A stretch of DNA of 20,410 nt from assembly GCA_948875265.1 (NCBI GenBank), contig CAQRYF010000028.1, positions 1-20,410 of the forward strand. Reading direction: 5' to 3'. Shown in pieces: positions 8,870 through 17,192 of the stretch. The translations under genes were made by a program, and so were the position numbers. Under the pieces are notes generated by a model. That model made no database searches, was not told where the DNA came from, and saw only the letters and a program-made list of their open reading frames with translations. The stretch is from an uncultured Clostridia bacterium (GTDB lineage: Bacteria > Bacillota > Clostridia > TANB77 > CAG-508). Numbering within the stretch: the stretch's first letter is position 1; each line of letters starts with the position of its first letter.

Positions 8870-9423
8870 TTAAAACCAGCTGTCTCCAGCTGGTCTCCTC
8901 TTTGTCTTTTTCTTTTTTGTTTTACCTTTATCATCATAGATATTTAATCTTCTAACTAATAAAAAAACTTCTTTTATTTTTTCTCTTCTTATTGAAAACG
9001 GTGTGATTGCGGGAAATCGTTCGCAAATTTGCATTTCCAATTCAAAAAATATCTGATAAAGGGGAACATCAGATATGTCCCCCTCTTCTAGTTTTTTCCG
9101 TTATTTCCTTTAGTTATTTGATTAATCGAATATGTTACTATATTAGCTAGAACATCTACAATTTCTTTTATAGATGTATTTCTTAATTCTTCATCTGTCA
9201 ATCCATCAAATACATCTTTAAGTAGTGGTTTAACGATATCCATAGAATGTGCAAGCACTTTTGCAACAGCTTTAATTAACTCTGTCTTATCTCCTGCTTG
9301 GATATTGTCAATATCAATAATATTTAATAAATCCTCCACTGTTCCAAACATCAAATCATATGTTTCTGCTGTATAAGTCTTAACTATTTTTCTTTTTTCA
9401 TAAATATTTAACTTTAAATCCAT
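8870..9423 (-). CDS. gpGT-type tail assembly chaperone, -1 frameshift product
   Basis: A second product of the chaperone gene arises if ribosomes slip -1 at A AAA AAC just before the gpG stop. It shares the 111-residue gpG part and then continues LEEGDISDVPLYQIFFELE, MQICERFPAITPFSIRREK and a basic tail ending AGDSWF, about 184 residues in all. This matches the G/GT arrangement between major tail protein and tape measure in lambda-like siphoviruses, where GT recruits tail tube subunits onto the tape measure. The extension has no start codon or ribosome site of its own at a sensible place, which favours frameshifting. The product is inferred from frame, slippery site and position. Confidence 0.8.
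9088..9423 (-). CDS. Tail assembly chaperone gpG-like
   Basis: The 111-residue, mostly helical acidic protein lies between the major tail protein and the tape measure, the fixed place for gpG-type chaperones. These bind and solubilise the tape measure before tube polymerisation. Sequence marks are MDLKLNIYEKRKIVKTYTAE, a start typical of this family in Bacillota phages, and the helix-rich GDKTELIKAVAKVLAHSM. The ATG at 9423 follows TAGGAGG. The gene ends with AAA AAC TAG, overlapping a -1 slippery heptamer that extends it into gpGT. Confidence 0.82.
   Translation of the reverse strand: MDLKLNIYEKRKIVKTYTAETYDLMFGTVEDLLNIIDIDNIQAGDKTELIKAVAKVLAHSMDIVKPLLKDVFDGLTDEELRNTSIKEIVDVLANIVTYSINQITKGNNGKN
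9091..9097 (-). other. -1 slippery heptamer A AAA AAC (gpG to gpGT)
   Basis: In the gpG frame the message reads GGA AAA AAC TAG. The heptamer A AAA AAC is a canonical -1 slip site placed right before the stop. After slipping, the next codon is CTA and the frame stays open to 8870. This is the expected location of the programmed frameshift in siphovirus tail chaperone genes. Confidence 0.85.
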
Positions 9424-9434
9424 CTTTTATCCTC

Positions 9435-10064
9435 CTAGGCTTCAATTGTTTTTGCTTTTAAAGTATCTATTGTTGTAACAGTATTAAAGAATGTACTTAC
9501 ATCAGCACGATCTTTTGCAACATCAACATTGATAGCTTTTGCAACTTTACCTGTTTTAGTAAATTTATGTGTTGTAGAAATTCCTGTATATGTTACTTCT
9601 TGACCATTCGAATCTGTTCCATCATTTTCTGTTGCATGAGTATTATCAGGAATATTAAATGTTCCTTTATGTCTCCATACATATATTTCATCGCCATTAG
9701 TTTTCTTTGTTTTATAACCTAATGCGAAATATTTTACTTTTCTTTCTCCTTCAATTAATGTTCCAGTTTCTTCATCATAGTCTTGTCCTGTAATCAAAGC
9801 TAATTTGTCTTGAGGAATTACAGATACAGAACATTTAATTTCATCTGCTCCAGTAGAATTAATAACTATTGCTGCCATATTGTTGTAATATTTTGATTCA
9901 CTTGAATTACTTGTAGTTTTTGAAATTTCTCCAACACCAGCTAATTCAATCACTTCTCCTGTTGTATATCCTTCTCCCTCTTTATTATTATCTGTTAATA
10001 CTTCAGCTATAACTAAATCAGTCACACCTCTATATTCAACAATTTCATCAAGATTTTTGTTCAT
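9435..10064 (-). CDS. Major tail protein (tail tube)
   Basis: The 209-residue protein fits phi13-like and related major tail proteins of Bacillota siphoviruses. It starts with EYRGVTDLVIAEVLTDN and has the internal GYTTGEVIELAGVGEISKTTS, DEIKCSVSVIPQDKLALI, and KVKYFALGYKTKKTNG...YVWRHKGTF segments. The order of gamma/beta segments and the length are normal. Hexameric rings of this protein build the tail tube. GGGAGGT before the ATG at 10064 indicates strong expression, as expected for the most abundant tail protein. It lies between tail terminator and gpG. No CGG occurs in frame. Confidence 0.85.
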   Translation of the reverse strand: MNKNLDEIVEYRGVTDLVIAEVLTDNNKEGEGYTTGEVIELAGVGEISKTTSNSSESKYYNNMAAIVINSTGADEIKCSVSVIPQDKLALITGQDYDEETGTLIEGERKVKYFALGYKTKKTNGDEIYVWRHKGTFNIPDNTHATENDGTDSNGQEVTYTGISTTHKFTKTGKVAKAINVDVAKDRADVSTFFNTVTTIDTLKAKTIEA

Positions 10065-10076
10065 GTTTTTACCTCC

Positions 10077-10418
10077 CTATTTTTCTATTATTTTAACGTT
10101 TATTCCACGTCCTGTGTGAGTTACCTCATCACTTCTTACATCGTGACCTTTTCCATAAATTATAAATTTATGTTCTTTTAATTTTTCTTTTGCTTTTATT
10201 AGCATTGTGCTTACTAGGCTTGGATCACTCGAGTAAAAATTCAAATCAAAATCCCATACTATAGAATTTTCTTTGTTATTGTAGAACTCTTCTCCATCTG
10301 TATTATTGTTCCAGAAAGTAAAAAAACTTTCAGGATATGGTTCATCCTCGCCAAGTGATCCTTGTCGAAATATCGGATAGCCTAACGATTCAATTGTGCT
10401 TATTAATAAATCTTCCAT
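10077..10418 (-). CDS. Tail terminator / tail tube connector protein
   Basis: The 113-residue protein lies directly before the major tail protein, the usual place of tail terminator proteins (lambda gpU, SPP1 gp17 type) that cap the tube at the head end. It has the N-terminal MEDLLISTIESLGYPIFRQG, then PYPESFFTFWNNNTDGEEFYNNK and WDFDLNFYSSDPSLV, which match the Bacillota siphovirus family with its FFT.W pattern. The ribosome site AGGAGGT stands about 12 nt from the ATG. The neighbours support the role more than any catalytic residue could. Confidence 0.78.
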   Translation of the reverse strand: MEDLLISTIESLGYPIFRQGSLGEDEPYPESFFTFWNNNTDGEEFYNNKENSIVWDFDLNFYSSDPSLVSTMLIKAKEKLKEHKFIIYGKGHDVRSDEVTHTGRGINVKIIEK

Positions 10419-10419
10419 A

Positions 10420-10830
10420 CTAACCGTTTAACCTCCTTATTTCATTATAAAATATTTCTTTTTGTGCTTCTGCAACTTCTTGCTGTGTACTTTTACTCCA
10501 AAAAGCATTATACATTTTTTGGTCCTTTTTCATTCTTGGAGTACCATACATTAAAAATATTGAAGCAAGTCCACCTTCACTAATACTAAATCCTGTCTTT
10601 ACACTTGCTACTGTTCCAGCCCATTCAATTTCCGCTTCTTTGCGTAAACTTTTCTCTGTTTGATGTGTTTGATTATGTGGTGTTATTGCATCTTCTGCTT
10701 TTTGTGTGATTATCTCATGGGTTTTCTTTAAGGCCTTTTCTGAAATACTTTTTACATTTCCATTTAATTTAGTAAGTCTTGATATTGCTTCTTCAAATCC
10801 ATCGAATTCTATACGTGTTTTGCTACTCAT
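10420..10830 (-). CDS. HK97 gp10-like tail completion protein
   Basis: The roughly 136-residue protein belongs to the HK97-gp10/minor tail class acting at the head-tail junction. It opens SSKTRIEFDGFEEAISRLTK, continues with a basic helix (SEKALKKTHEIITQKAEDA) and HNQTHQTEKSLRK, and has the C-terminal GTPRMKKDQKMYNAFWSK, with the typical HP/TPR...F segment of this family. I place the start at the ATG at 10830, eight nt after AAGGTGG, rather than at upstream GTG codons. It precedes the tail terminator gene with a 1-nt gap and overlaps slightly with or abuts the previous gene. Confidence 0.78.
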   Translation of the reverse strand: MSSKTRIEFDGFEEAISRLTKLNGNVKSISEKALKKTHEIITQKAEDAITPHNQTHQTEKSLRKEAEIEWAGTVASVKTGFSISEGGLASIFLMYGTPRMKKDQKMYNAFWSKSTQQEVAEAQKEIFYNEIRRLNG

Positions 10831-10831
10831 A

Positions 10832-11221
10832 TTAAGCACCACCTTTTACACGTCTTACTTTGAATTTTAAAAATTGATGCCTTTGATTTATATCTTCTGG
10901 TTCATTAATAATATCAAATACAGCATTATCACTAGCTCTAACAATTCTGCAATTGCTAATAATATCTGGTCTATACCAGGTTTCTATATTTGCAGTATCT
11001 TCTATGGAATATATACCATTTATTGTCTTTTCTGTTCCACCATAAGTTTTGAAACTTCCAAAGAATAAATTTATAGGTTTACTATTTTTATCTTTTACAG
11101 ATAAAGCTTCTTCAACTGTCGGATATTGTTTTTGATTAACACCCTTTATTTTAGAAACTGATTTTGGAACTAATAATATAAGTGGAATAGGGTTTTTTAT
11201 TTCTAATCTATAATCACTCAT
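10832..11221 (-). CDS. Head-tail stopper/adaptor protein
   Basis: This is a roughly 129-residue protein starting MSDYRLEIKNPIPLILLVPK. The middle has GSFKTYGGTEKTINGIYSIED, followed by W.RPDI..NCRIVRASDNAVFDI and the closing NQRHQFLKFKVRRVKGG. That arrangement (GTFKTYGGTE...TW..PD.....I) is found in head-closure/stopper proteins of Bacillota siphoviruses that follow the gp6-type connector. The start at 11221 is chosen because AAAGGTG lies 6 nt upstream; it overlaps the connector stop by 8 nt, suggesting translational coupling. Confidence 0.7.
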   Translation of the reverse strand: MSDYRLEIKNPIPLILLVPKSVSKIKGVNQKQYPTVEEALSVKDKNSKPINLFFGSFKTYGGTEKTINGIYSIEDTANIETWYRPDIISNCRIVRASDNAVFDIINEPEDINQRHQFLKFKVRRVKGGA

Positions 11222-11528
11222 TTTCATCACCTTTATCATTCTCTTTATTTTTATCGGTATTTTCTCTTTCAATATCAGAACTATCTTTGCTACTTAATTG
11301 AATTGCTCTTTGTAAGAAATATGGGGAAAACGATGTTCCCCCACTTCCATAATTCCATAAATCTGATACACCTCTTGCAATTACACCAACTGTCGAAGAA
11401 GCATCAACAACCTCTTTCTTTACTCCACCATCTAGAAGAAATTGCTTTACATCTTCAATATAACCTTGAATTGTATCATCTTGATAGTCTCCAGTAATTC
11501 CGAGACGTTTTTTTACTTCCTCTAACAT
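11214..11528 (-). CDS. gp6-like head-tail connector
   Basis: The 104-residue helical protein fits the phage head-tail connector (gp6-like) family, which forms a ring beneath the portal. It begins EEVKKRLGITGDYQDDTIQ and GYIEDVKQFLLDGGVKKEVV, followed by GVIARGVSDLWNYGSGGTSFS and FLQRAIQLS, all typical of this family in gut and Clostridium phages. The last 20 or so residues are a charged, low-complexity tail. It lies downstream of the capsid cluster and overlaps the stopper gene, as expected for this module. Confidence 0.8.
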   Translation of the reverse strand: MLEEVKKRLGITGDYQDDTIQGYIEDVKQFLLDGGVKKEVVDASSTVGVIARGVSDLWNYGSGGTSFSPYFLQRAIQLSSKDSSDIERENTDKNKENDKGDENE

Positions 11529-11541
11529 ATTACTTACTCCT

Positions 11542-11877
11542 TTAATCTAGTTCTTCAACTAATCTTCTTGGATCAGCTAATAACTCTTTGGCTCTATCTT
11601 TGCTAACAGATATTACATCGTTAACTGCATAGTCTTGTTTAGTATATTTATCAGTAAAAGCAATTAAAACTTTTAGTCGTACACCATTAGCTTTCGCTTC
11701 TTTTTTACTTTTTTCTTCTGCTTCAGCTTTTGCTTTTGCATCTTCCTCTGCTTTGGCTTTTTCTTCAGCTTCAGCCTTTGCCTTTGCTTCCTCTTCTGCT
11801 TTGGCTTTTTCTTCAGCTTCAGCCTTTGCCTTTGCTTCCTCTTCTGCTTTTAATTTTTCTTCATCTTTTATTGCCAT
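11542..11877 (-). CDS. Small head-region protein with Ala/Glu/Lys repeat helix
   Basis: A 111-residue protein starts at MAIKDEEKLK (ATG 11877, after AAGGAGGT; the open frame extends upstream but without a ribosome site). Residues 11-58 are three 16-residue units of the type AEEEAKAKAEAEEKAK, a long charged alpha helix. The C-terminal half, VRLKVLIAFTDKYTKQDYAV followed by NDVISVSKDRAKELL, matches small proteins commonly found directly after the capsid gene in such phages. The role is unknown; capsid decoration or head-tail joining is plausible. Only the repeat and the position are directly visible. Confidence 0.7.
   Translation of the reverse strand: MAIKDEEKLKAEEEAKAKAEAEEKAKAEEEAKAKAEAEEKAKAEEDAKAKAEAEEKSKKEAKANGVRLKVLIAFTDKYTKQDYAVNDVISVSKDRAKELLADPRRLVEELD
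11704..11847 (-). repeat. Three 48-bp in-frame tandem units
   Basis: Three consecutive 48-nt units encode AEEEAKAKAEAEEKAK twice, then AEEDAKAKAEAEEKSK. The first two are almost identical at DNA level. Copy number could vary by replication slippage without breaking frame. Confidence 0.8.
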
Positions 11878-11931
11878 TTTATATGACCTCCTTTTTAAAT
11901 AATTAATCAAGGGGATTTTCATCCCCTCTTC

Positions 11932-13335
11932 TTAAGCCTTAACAGCTTTTTTTAACAAATAAATATAGTTAGTATTTAGTGGTTTACCATCTAAAATTAC
12001 TAAACCTTTTGTAATCCATTTGTTTTTATCTTCATCGAAATATCTCTTGTATCCGAAAGTCATATTTGAGTTAATACCATATGCTTCTTCAGGTACCCAG
12101 AATATTCCGAAATACTCTCCATTTGCACATAAGTCAAATGATTTGAATAAATCTTGTTCTGTTCTAAGTACAGGATATTCATTAAATTTATATTGTTTGT
12201 CGCTAACATCAAATCCCGCTTTGTCAATTGGTTGACCATTAGCATCTTTTAATGTACATAGGTTTCCTACATATGTTTGTTTTGCCATTGCAAATTCTGG
12301 ATTTGCACCTTCCATGCCGATAGGAATATTAGCAAATAATTTCTTTTCCCATTGTGTCCAATCTGCAATTTCCTCTTCTGTAAATTCTATAATGTTAGCT
12401 TCTGGAATTCTTTTTAATCCTGCTGCAATATCTGTTAAAATTCCTGTTGGTTGTCCATTTCCTGTTCCTCTTAATACTGCTTCATCTCTTGCTTTTAAAT
12501 AAGCTTTTAATAAAGCCTTAACTAATTCTTTTTCAAATACTTCAACAGACAAAATGCTTTGTAATAATGATTGTGCTATTCTTACTTCTCCAATATGATA
12601 TGAGAATATAACACTTCCTGTTGCTCCACCAGCATCTTGTTCTTCACTAACTCCATGTTCTTTATCATTTCCATCAGTTCCACCCCATGTAAATGTTGCT
12701 TCAAATTCACTTATAGGAATTTCAATACCACCTTGAACATTTAACATACGAACTCTTGAAGAAAATTGTCCATATGATTTTTCAATTTTTTGAATTAACT
12801 CTTGTAAAACTGTATGTGGAATTAATACTCCTAGTGCATCACTTGTTACTTCTCCTGCTGCTCTATTTTCACTTCTATATTGAGTTAAGATTTCATTCAA
12901 TCTTTCACTTCTTTCTCCTGTTTGTGCATAATGTTTAAATGCTGTTCTATATTCCATTGAAGAAAGTACATCCTCATCATTTGAAGCTTGTCCTCTTTGG
13001 TTCATTTGAGCAGATCCAACAATATTAAATACTGCATTTGGATTAAATCCATTTGCACTTCTTCCTTCATTTGCTCCATCATTATTTCTTGCACTTCTGT
13101 TGTTTTCTCCTTCTCCTTCGCCTTCTCCTTCTCCGTCACCATTTCCATCATTGTTGTCATCTTTTTCTAATTCCTTTAGTTGTTCTTCTGCCTCATTAAT
13201 TTCATCACGCAATGCTATTAAATTTTCTCCTAGGCTTCTAACCTCATCAATGTCTTGTGAGTTTTTCATTTTTTCTTCCTTTGCTTTTAATTCTTGTTTT
13301 TTTCTTTCAATTAATTTTTGTAAAAATTTTTTCAT
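11932..13335 (-). CDS. HK97-family major capsid protein
   Basis: The 467-residue protein is a typical HK97-fold capsid protein with an N-terminal delta/scaffold domain. Residues 1-70 are coiled coil (KKFLQKLIERKKQELKAKEE), then an acidic GDGEGEGEGEGE linker precedes the likely protease cleavage region near residue 110-130. The capsid core contains EYRTAFKHYAQTG, SDALGVLIPHTVLQELI, IEIPISEFEATFTWGG, the E-loop/spine helix region DEAVLRGTGNGQPTGIL, and FGYKRYFDEDKN near the end. All of these are conserved landmarks of the phage major capsid family. AGGAGG precedes the ATG. It lies after the prohead protease, as usual. No in-frame CGG. Confidence 0.93.
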   Translation of the reverse strand: MKKFLQKLIERKKQELKAKEEKMKNSQDIDEVRSLGENLIALRDEINEAEEQLKELEKDDNNDGNGDGEGEGEGEGENNRSARNNDGANEGRSANGFNPNAVFNIVGSAQMNQRGQASNDEDVLSSMEYRTAFKHYAQTGERSERLNEILTQYRSENRAAGEVTSDALGVLIPHTVLQELIQKIEKSYGQFSSRVRMLNVQGGIEIPISEFEATFTWGGTDGNDKEHGVSEEQDAGGATGSVIFSYHIGEVRIAQSLLQSILSVEVFEKELVKALLKAYLKARDEAVLRGTGNGQPTGILTDIAAGLKRIPEANIIEFTEEEIADWTQWEKKLFANIPIGMEGANPEFAMAKQTYVGNLCTLKDANGQPIDKAGFDVSDKQYKFNEYPVLRTEQDLFKSFDLCANGEYFGIFWVPEEAYGINSNMTFGYKRYFDEDKNKWITKGLVILDGKPLNTNYIYLLKKAVKA

Positions 13336-13337
13336 CT

Positions 13338-13976
13338 TTAAAATCCTCCTAATAAATATTTTATTTTAAGCTTTTCTAGCTCTAGTTTATTTGAAGAAGT
13401 GTCCACCTCTCCACTCCTAGCAGTCTCCACCGCTATGCGTGCAGTCTCCACCGCACTTTTATCTCTAGCAGATATTGAAGTATCCTCATAAGCAGGAAAT
13501 GTAACTGCACTTACTTCAACAACTGTCGAAATCGATTTAATGTGTCTTGTAGGATAATCGCTATCAAGATTTTCCCATTCTTCATCATCTATTCCAAACA
13601 TAAAAGACATACCTGTTATGTCTCCACGTTCAATAGCACTATATAAATTTCTAGCTTCTGTATTATTTTCTGTATCTAATTCTACTTGAATTTCCATTCC
13701 TTCATCATCTACCGATAATTGCATTGTAGAATTCTTTGAATTTCTTCTTGACCTTGCTAATGGCACTTTAGATTGATCGTGATTTACTAAAAATCTAACA
13801 TCCTCTAAATTGGTCTTTTTCAAAGCTCCTTTTTCAATTACTTCTGCAAACATTCCAGCAATATCAGTTTTACTATCGTAGACAATTGGTCTACCTACAA
13901 TTATGTTTCCTCTTTTTTCATCTTTTTCTGCTCTAATTTCAAAGTTATAATTTCTCCTGATTAATTCATTCTTCAT
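13338..13976 (-). CDS. HK97-type prohead protease (U35)
   Basis: This serine protease cleaves the capsid scaffold domain during head maturation. Visible features are GRPIVYDSKTDIAGMFAEVI, then VRFLVNHDQSKVPLARS with the catalytic His, the GDITGMSFMFGI segment with the catalytic Ser, and VEVSAVTFPAYEDTSIS. Length (212 residues) is normal. I place the start at MKNELIRRNY (13976) because GGAGGT lies 7 nt upstream; an in-frame extension to 14015 exists but lacks a ribosome site. It overlaps the portal stop by 11 nt, suggesting coupled translation. Confidence 0.93.
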   Translation of the reverse strand: MKNELIRRNYNFEIRAEKDEKRGNIIVGRPIVYDSKTDIAGMFAEVIEKGALKKTNLEDVRFLVNHDQSKVPLARSRRNSKNSTMQLSVDDEGMEIQVELDTENNTEARNLYSAIERGDITGMSFMFGIDDEEWENLDSDYPTRHIKSISTVVEVSAVTFPAYEDTSISARDKSAVETARIAVETARSGEVDTSSNKLELEKLKIKYLLGGF

Positions 13977-15207
13977 TTTTTGTACCTCCATCATTATTAC
14001 TATTTTGGTTTTCATTTTGCTTTACCTTATTGTTCTCAGCATTTGATTTGTTACTTGACATTGCAATTTGACCTGCAAGTTCTTTTAGTGGTCTCATTCC
14101 AAATGCACTTCTAACTTCATTTTTATAACAACTTGCACTATCAACTAGTAAATTAAATAAATCTATCTTTTGCCCTGTATCCATAAAAATTAATTCATGT
14201 GGATATAACAATATTTTGTTTCCAAAGCCTTTCTCTCTGTCCGTAAATAATGGCATTGTAAAAGATTCTCCTGTTCTTTTTAACACCGGTTCCAAACTCT
14301 TCTGATAAAAAGCTTCATATTGTTCTTTCGTGTAATCTCCTGTCAAAATTGGAAGTGATACACCAAAATTTCTTAATATTTTTTGGTCAATAAATTCTAA
14401 TGTAGTAGCATCTACCAATTGAATTTTATTTTGAAATGGTATAAACTCTCCTTTTATATCTAAAGGAAGAAATCCACTTTCATTATTTGCTAAATGTTTC
14501 TCTATTTCTTGGATATTCTTTTCCATTTTTCCATCATCCATTAATGTGTTATATTTAATAACTCCATTTATGGCAAATGAACTTTTTAGAGCCTTTGAAA
14601 CTCCTTGTAATAATGTATGGTTTAGATCTAGTGTTTTTAATACTGCTTTATTATCAGGTTGTCCAAATTCATTTCCTCCTAAAAATTCATTAACAGAGTA
14701 CCTATATCTTATATGTATTACATCTGAATATCTTAAAGTAGTTTCATACCCATTTGCAAATAAAAATTTTATAAATAATTTTTCTGTTGAATCTTGTAAG
14801 AATGTGACATTTGTTGGCTGTATTGGATATAGTCCTGTATATGACTTATTTCCCTTATTATCTCTAAAGTATGTGGGAATAATGAATGCATTATAGTTCA
14901 AAAATAATTGCCAATATACTTTTTCAAAGAAATCCGTTTGTGTCATTCTTTCATTTGGTTGCTCTAGCAATTTTTGTATATTACTCTTGTCAACTGGAAC
15001 TAAATCATTTCCTTCTTTCACTATGTGATATGGATTTGCTTTGGTTAGTTCTGTTACTAAACACGATATGGCTTGTTGTACTACATCACTTGCATATATG
15101 TCTTGACCAAATTGTGAAAAAATGGGTGTGTACCCATTTAGAATTTTTGCATATTGCATATTTGTTTTTATATTCTTAAATTTATTAATAAAATCAATTA
15201 GTCCCAT
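13966..15207 (-). CDS. HK97-family portal protein
   Basis: The 413-residue portal subunit forms the dodecameric ring through which TerL packages DNA. It shows the standard order of family segments: SDVVQQAISCLVTELTKANP, NQP.ERMTQTDFFEKVYWQL (here PNERMTQTDFFEKVYWQL), GYETTLRYSDVIHIRYRYS, LDLNHTLLQGVSKALKSSF, FIDQKILRNFGVSLPILTGD and the C-terminal EVRSAFGMRPL. The tail is low-complexity Asn/Gln-rich. AAGGAG precedes the ATG at 15207. It lies directly between TerL and the prohead protease. Confidence 0.93.
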   Translation of the reverse strand: MGLIDFINKFKNIKTNMQYAKILNGYTPIFSQFGQDIYASDVVQQAISCLVTELTKANPYHIVKEGNDLVPVDKSNIQKLLEQPNERMTQTDFFEKVYWQLFLNYNAFIIPTYFRDNKGNKSYTGLYPIQPTNVTFLQDSTEKLFIKFLFANGYETTLRYSDVIHIRYRYSVNEFLGGNEFGQPDNKAVLKTLDLNHTLLQGVSKALKSSFAINGVIKYNTLMDDGKMEKNIQEIEKHLANNESGFLPLDIKGEFIPFQNKIQLVDATTLEFIDQKILRNFGVSLPILTGDYTKEQYEAFYQKSLEPVLKRTGESFTMPLFTDREKGFGNKILLYPHELIFMDTGQKIDLFNLLVDSASCYKNEVRSAFGMRPLKELAGQIAMSSNKSNAENNKVKQNENQNSNNDGGTKNEE

Positions 15208-15213
15208 CTTTAC

Positions 15214-16885
15214 CTACTCCTTATTTATAAGTTTATGAAAGTCATTACGATAACGTCTATACATTTCATATAGAATGATTAATGTTACAGCTCCATCAAT
15301 TCTTTTACTTGCTTGTTTTTTTACTTTAACACACTGAACATTACCAATATTGTCCATTTCCATTGCAGCATTTCCTAAACACCATCTATCCATTAAGTTT
15401 TTATTATAATTAATTACTTTATCTTGCAATTCTGCTTCTACCAATTTCATTGCATTTGATAAGACTTTACCTTGCAAAATCATCTCTGTCTCAAAAGAAA
15501 ATTCATCCATTCTATCAGTAAATGTTTTTGAAAATCTCTGATCATATCCTGCCTTATAAGTTTTTATATTATAATCTTTGTATAGTGAATAAAACCAATC
15601 TGCTATTTTAGATATGTCAATTTCATTTCCTTCATGGATTGTAAGTATCCCATCTCTTGCCCATTGTTCATATTTTGCACCAGCTTCCTTATCATTGCTA
15701 TCTTGTAATTTGCTTTCAGGTATCCAATAATGAGAATATACATATTTAGTTTTATCATTTGGCCTCATTAACAATATTTTTGCATTTGATAGGTCAGTAG
15801 TTGCAGATAAATCAACTGCACCTAAACAAAAAGAACCTCTAAAATCTTCTAGATTAAATGGTTCTATTTCATAACAATAATCCTCATTCTTTAGCCATGC
15901 TTGAGCATTATTTTGTTTTATATTAAAATCTTTGCATAGAGTATGCATTCTTTTTGATTTAGATTTTTTAGATTTTTCAATTTCTCCTCTTAAAAACTTC
16001 CATTTTTTCACTACTCCTAATCCGTGGATTTGATTTATACCAGCTTTGTTCATCTTGCCAAATTTCTTCTTCACTATCCTGTGTATATAACCAAGGTAGA
16101 TATTGGATATCCTCTGTTTCATCGAATAGGACCTCACGTGCATATTTTAATTCATTATCTAAATACCCATCATTTATAAATCCCTCTGTTGTTAAGTTTA
16201 TGAAGAATGGTTCATCTTTTGTTGACATTGACTTATTTCCAGCTTCTGCAATTTCATCATCTGGTGCATCATGGCTTTCATCCATATACATTTTATCTAT
16301 ATTTCTACCATCTTTATTTTGAGTTTTTCCTGACATTTTAAATATTGTTATGTTCTTTTTCGTATTGCAGATTTCTGACATATTTTTATGTGTAACTTTA
16401 GAGTGAGGATCTATTCTTTTTCTCATATTGTTTATTTCATTCCAAAGCAAACTGGCTTGTTTGTCATCATTAGATGCACAAACTATATCCATTCCTCCTT
16501 CTCCAATTCTTAAGTCTGTATGAGCATCTGCTGCCATTAGTGTTGTTTTTCCATTTTTTCTTGCAATTAATAAAAGTACATTTTGAAATCGCCTTACCCA
16601 TCGTTTTAATTCATTATCAAATATTTTAAAAGAATATATAACTTCTATAAAAGCCTTTTCCCATAATAGCAATTGCATAGGCATATTATAAAAAGGCTTT
16701 TTACTTTGTAAGCACAAATTTTCCATAAAGTCGATTCTCAAATAAGCTTCCTCTGTGTCATATTTATATCTTGGATCTTTTAAATCCTTAATTAGCTTTT
16801 GCAATTCTGTTTTTAATTCTATTCCTGCTATTATATTCCCACTTTTAATCTCTTCATAGTATTGTTCTAAAAAGGTCTTATTCAT
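15214..16885 (-). CDS. terL: Terminase large subunit, joined by a +1 shift at CGG
   Basis: This packaging motor ATPase/nuclease is 556 residues when joined. The first frame has the ATPase: LLLIARKNGKTTLMAA (Walker A), NIDKMYMDESHDAPDDE (Walker B with catalytic Glu) and the coupling segment FFINLTTEGF. It runs to SWYKSNP, then becomes unrelated and stops 15 codons later at 15977. The second frame carries GLGVVKKWKFLRGEI and the RNase H-like nuclease: FCLGAVDLSATTDLS (first Asp), YKAGYDQRFSKTF and KRIDGAVTLIILYEMY (last Asp). Codon 288 is CGG (CCA CGG ATT); skipping its C yields Pro-Gly-Leu-Gly and one continuous protein. The second frame's apparent N-terminus upstream of this point has no terminase character. 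It overlaps the TerS stop by 8 nt. Confidence 0.93.
16022..16024 (-). other. +1 frameshift site at CGG in terL
   Basis: The minus strand reads AAT CCA CGG ATT AGG in the ATPase frame. Skipping C gives CCA-(C)-GGA-TTA-GGA, Pro-Gly-Leu-Gly, and enters the nuclease frame. No homopolymer longer than two bases is at the junction, so a polymerase or sequencing slip is a poor explanation. The shift sits between the ATPase and nuclease domains; without it the protein would lack the nuclease. Confidence 0.85.
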
Positions 16886-17192
16886 ATTGTCTCTTTCTTT
16901 CTGCTAACCATTTCTCAACTGCATCCTCTTCAACTTCATGTCCATTAATCATAGAGTATAGCATTCTTATTGCATTCATGTAGCTTTGTGAATGTTCCTT
17001 ATATAATTTTGCTGCGGTTGTTGGTCTTTGTTTTGTTGGATCTTTAGGATGAATTTGTATAAATGGGAACTTTTTTAATTCTTCCATTCTTTTTTCCAAA
17101 AATGCTATATTATCTAAAAGTGGATTGATTAATTTTTTCTTGTTTTCATCAATATCTTTAAATATATCATTTAATTCTTCTCTTCTAGTCAC
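16878..17192 (-). CDS. terS: Terminase small subunit (P27-like)
   Basis: The roughly 104-residue protein immediately upstream of terL shows the P27-family small terminase features: helical N-terminus (EELNDIFKDIDENKKKLINP, LEKRMEELKK), then FIQIHPKDPTKQRPTTAAKL, and a final helix YMNAIRMLYSMIN. It would recognise the packaging start and recruit TerL. I choose GTG at 17192 (encoding MTRREELND...) because AAGGGAG lies 6 nt upstream; the longer open frame reaching 17300 runs through a GC-rich non-coding segment with no ribosome site. It overlaps terL by 8 nt. Confidence 0.8.
   Translation of the reverse strand: MTRREELNDIFKDIDENKKKLINPLLDNIAFLEKRMEELKKFPFIQIHPKDPTKQRPTTAAKLYKEHSQSYMNAIRMLYSMINGHEVEEDAVEKWLAERKRQYE

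Noticed and set aside
13100..13369. Plus-strand frame with an SPSPSPSPSP run
   Set aside because: It is the antisense of the acidic GEGEGEGE linker of the capsid protein, not a gene.
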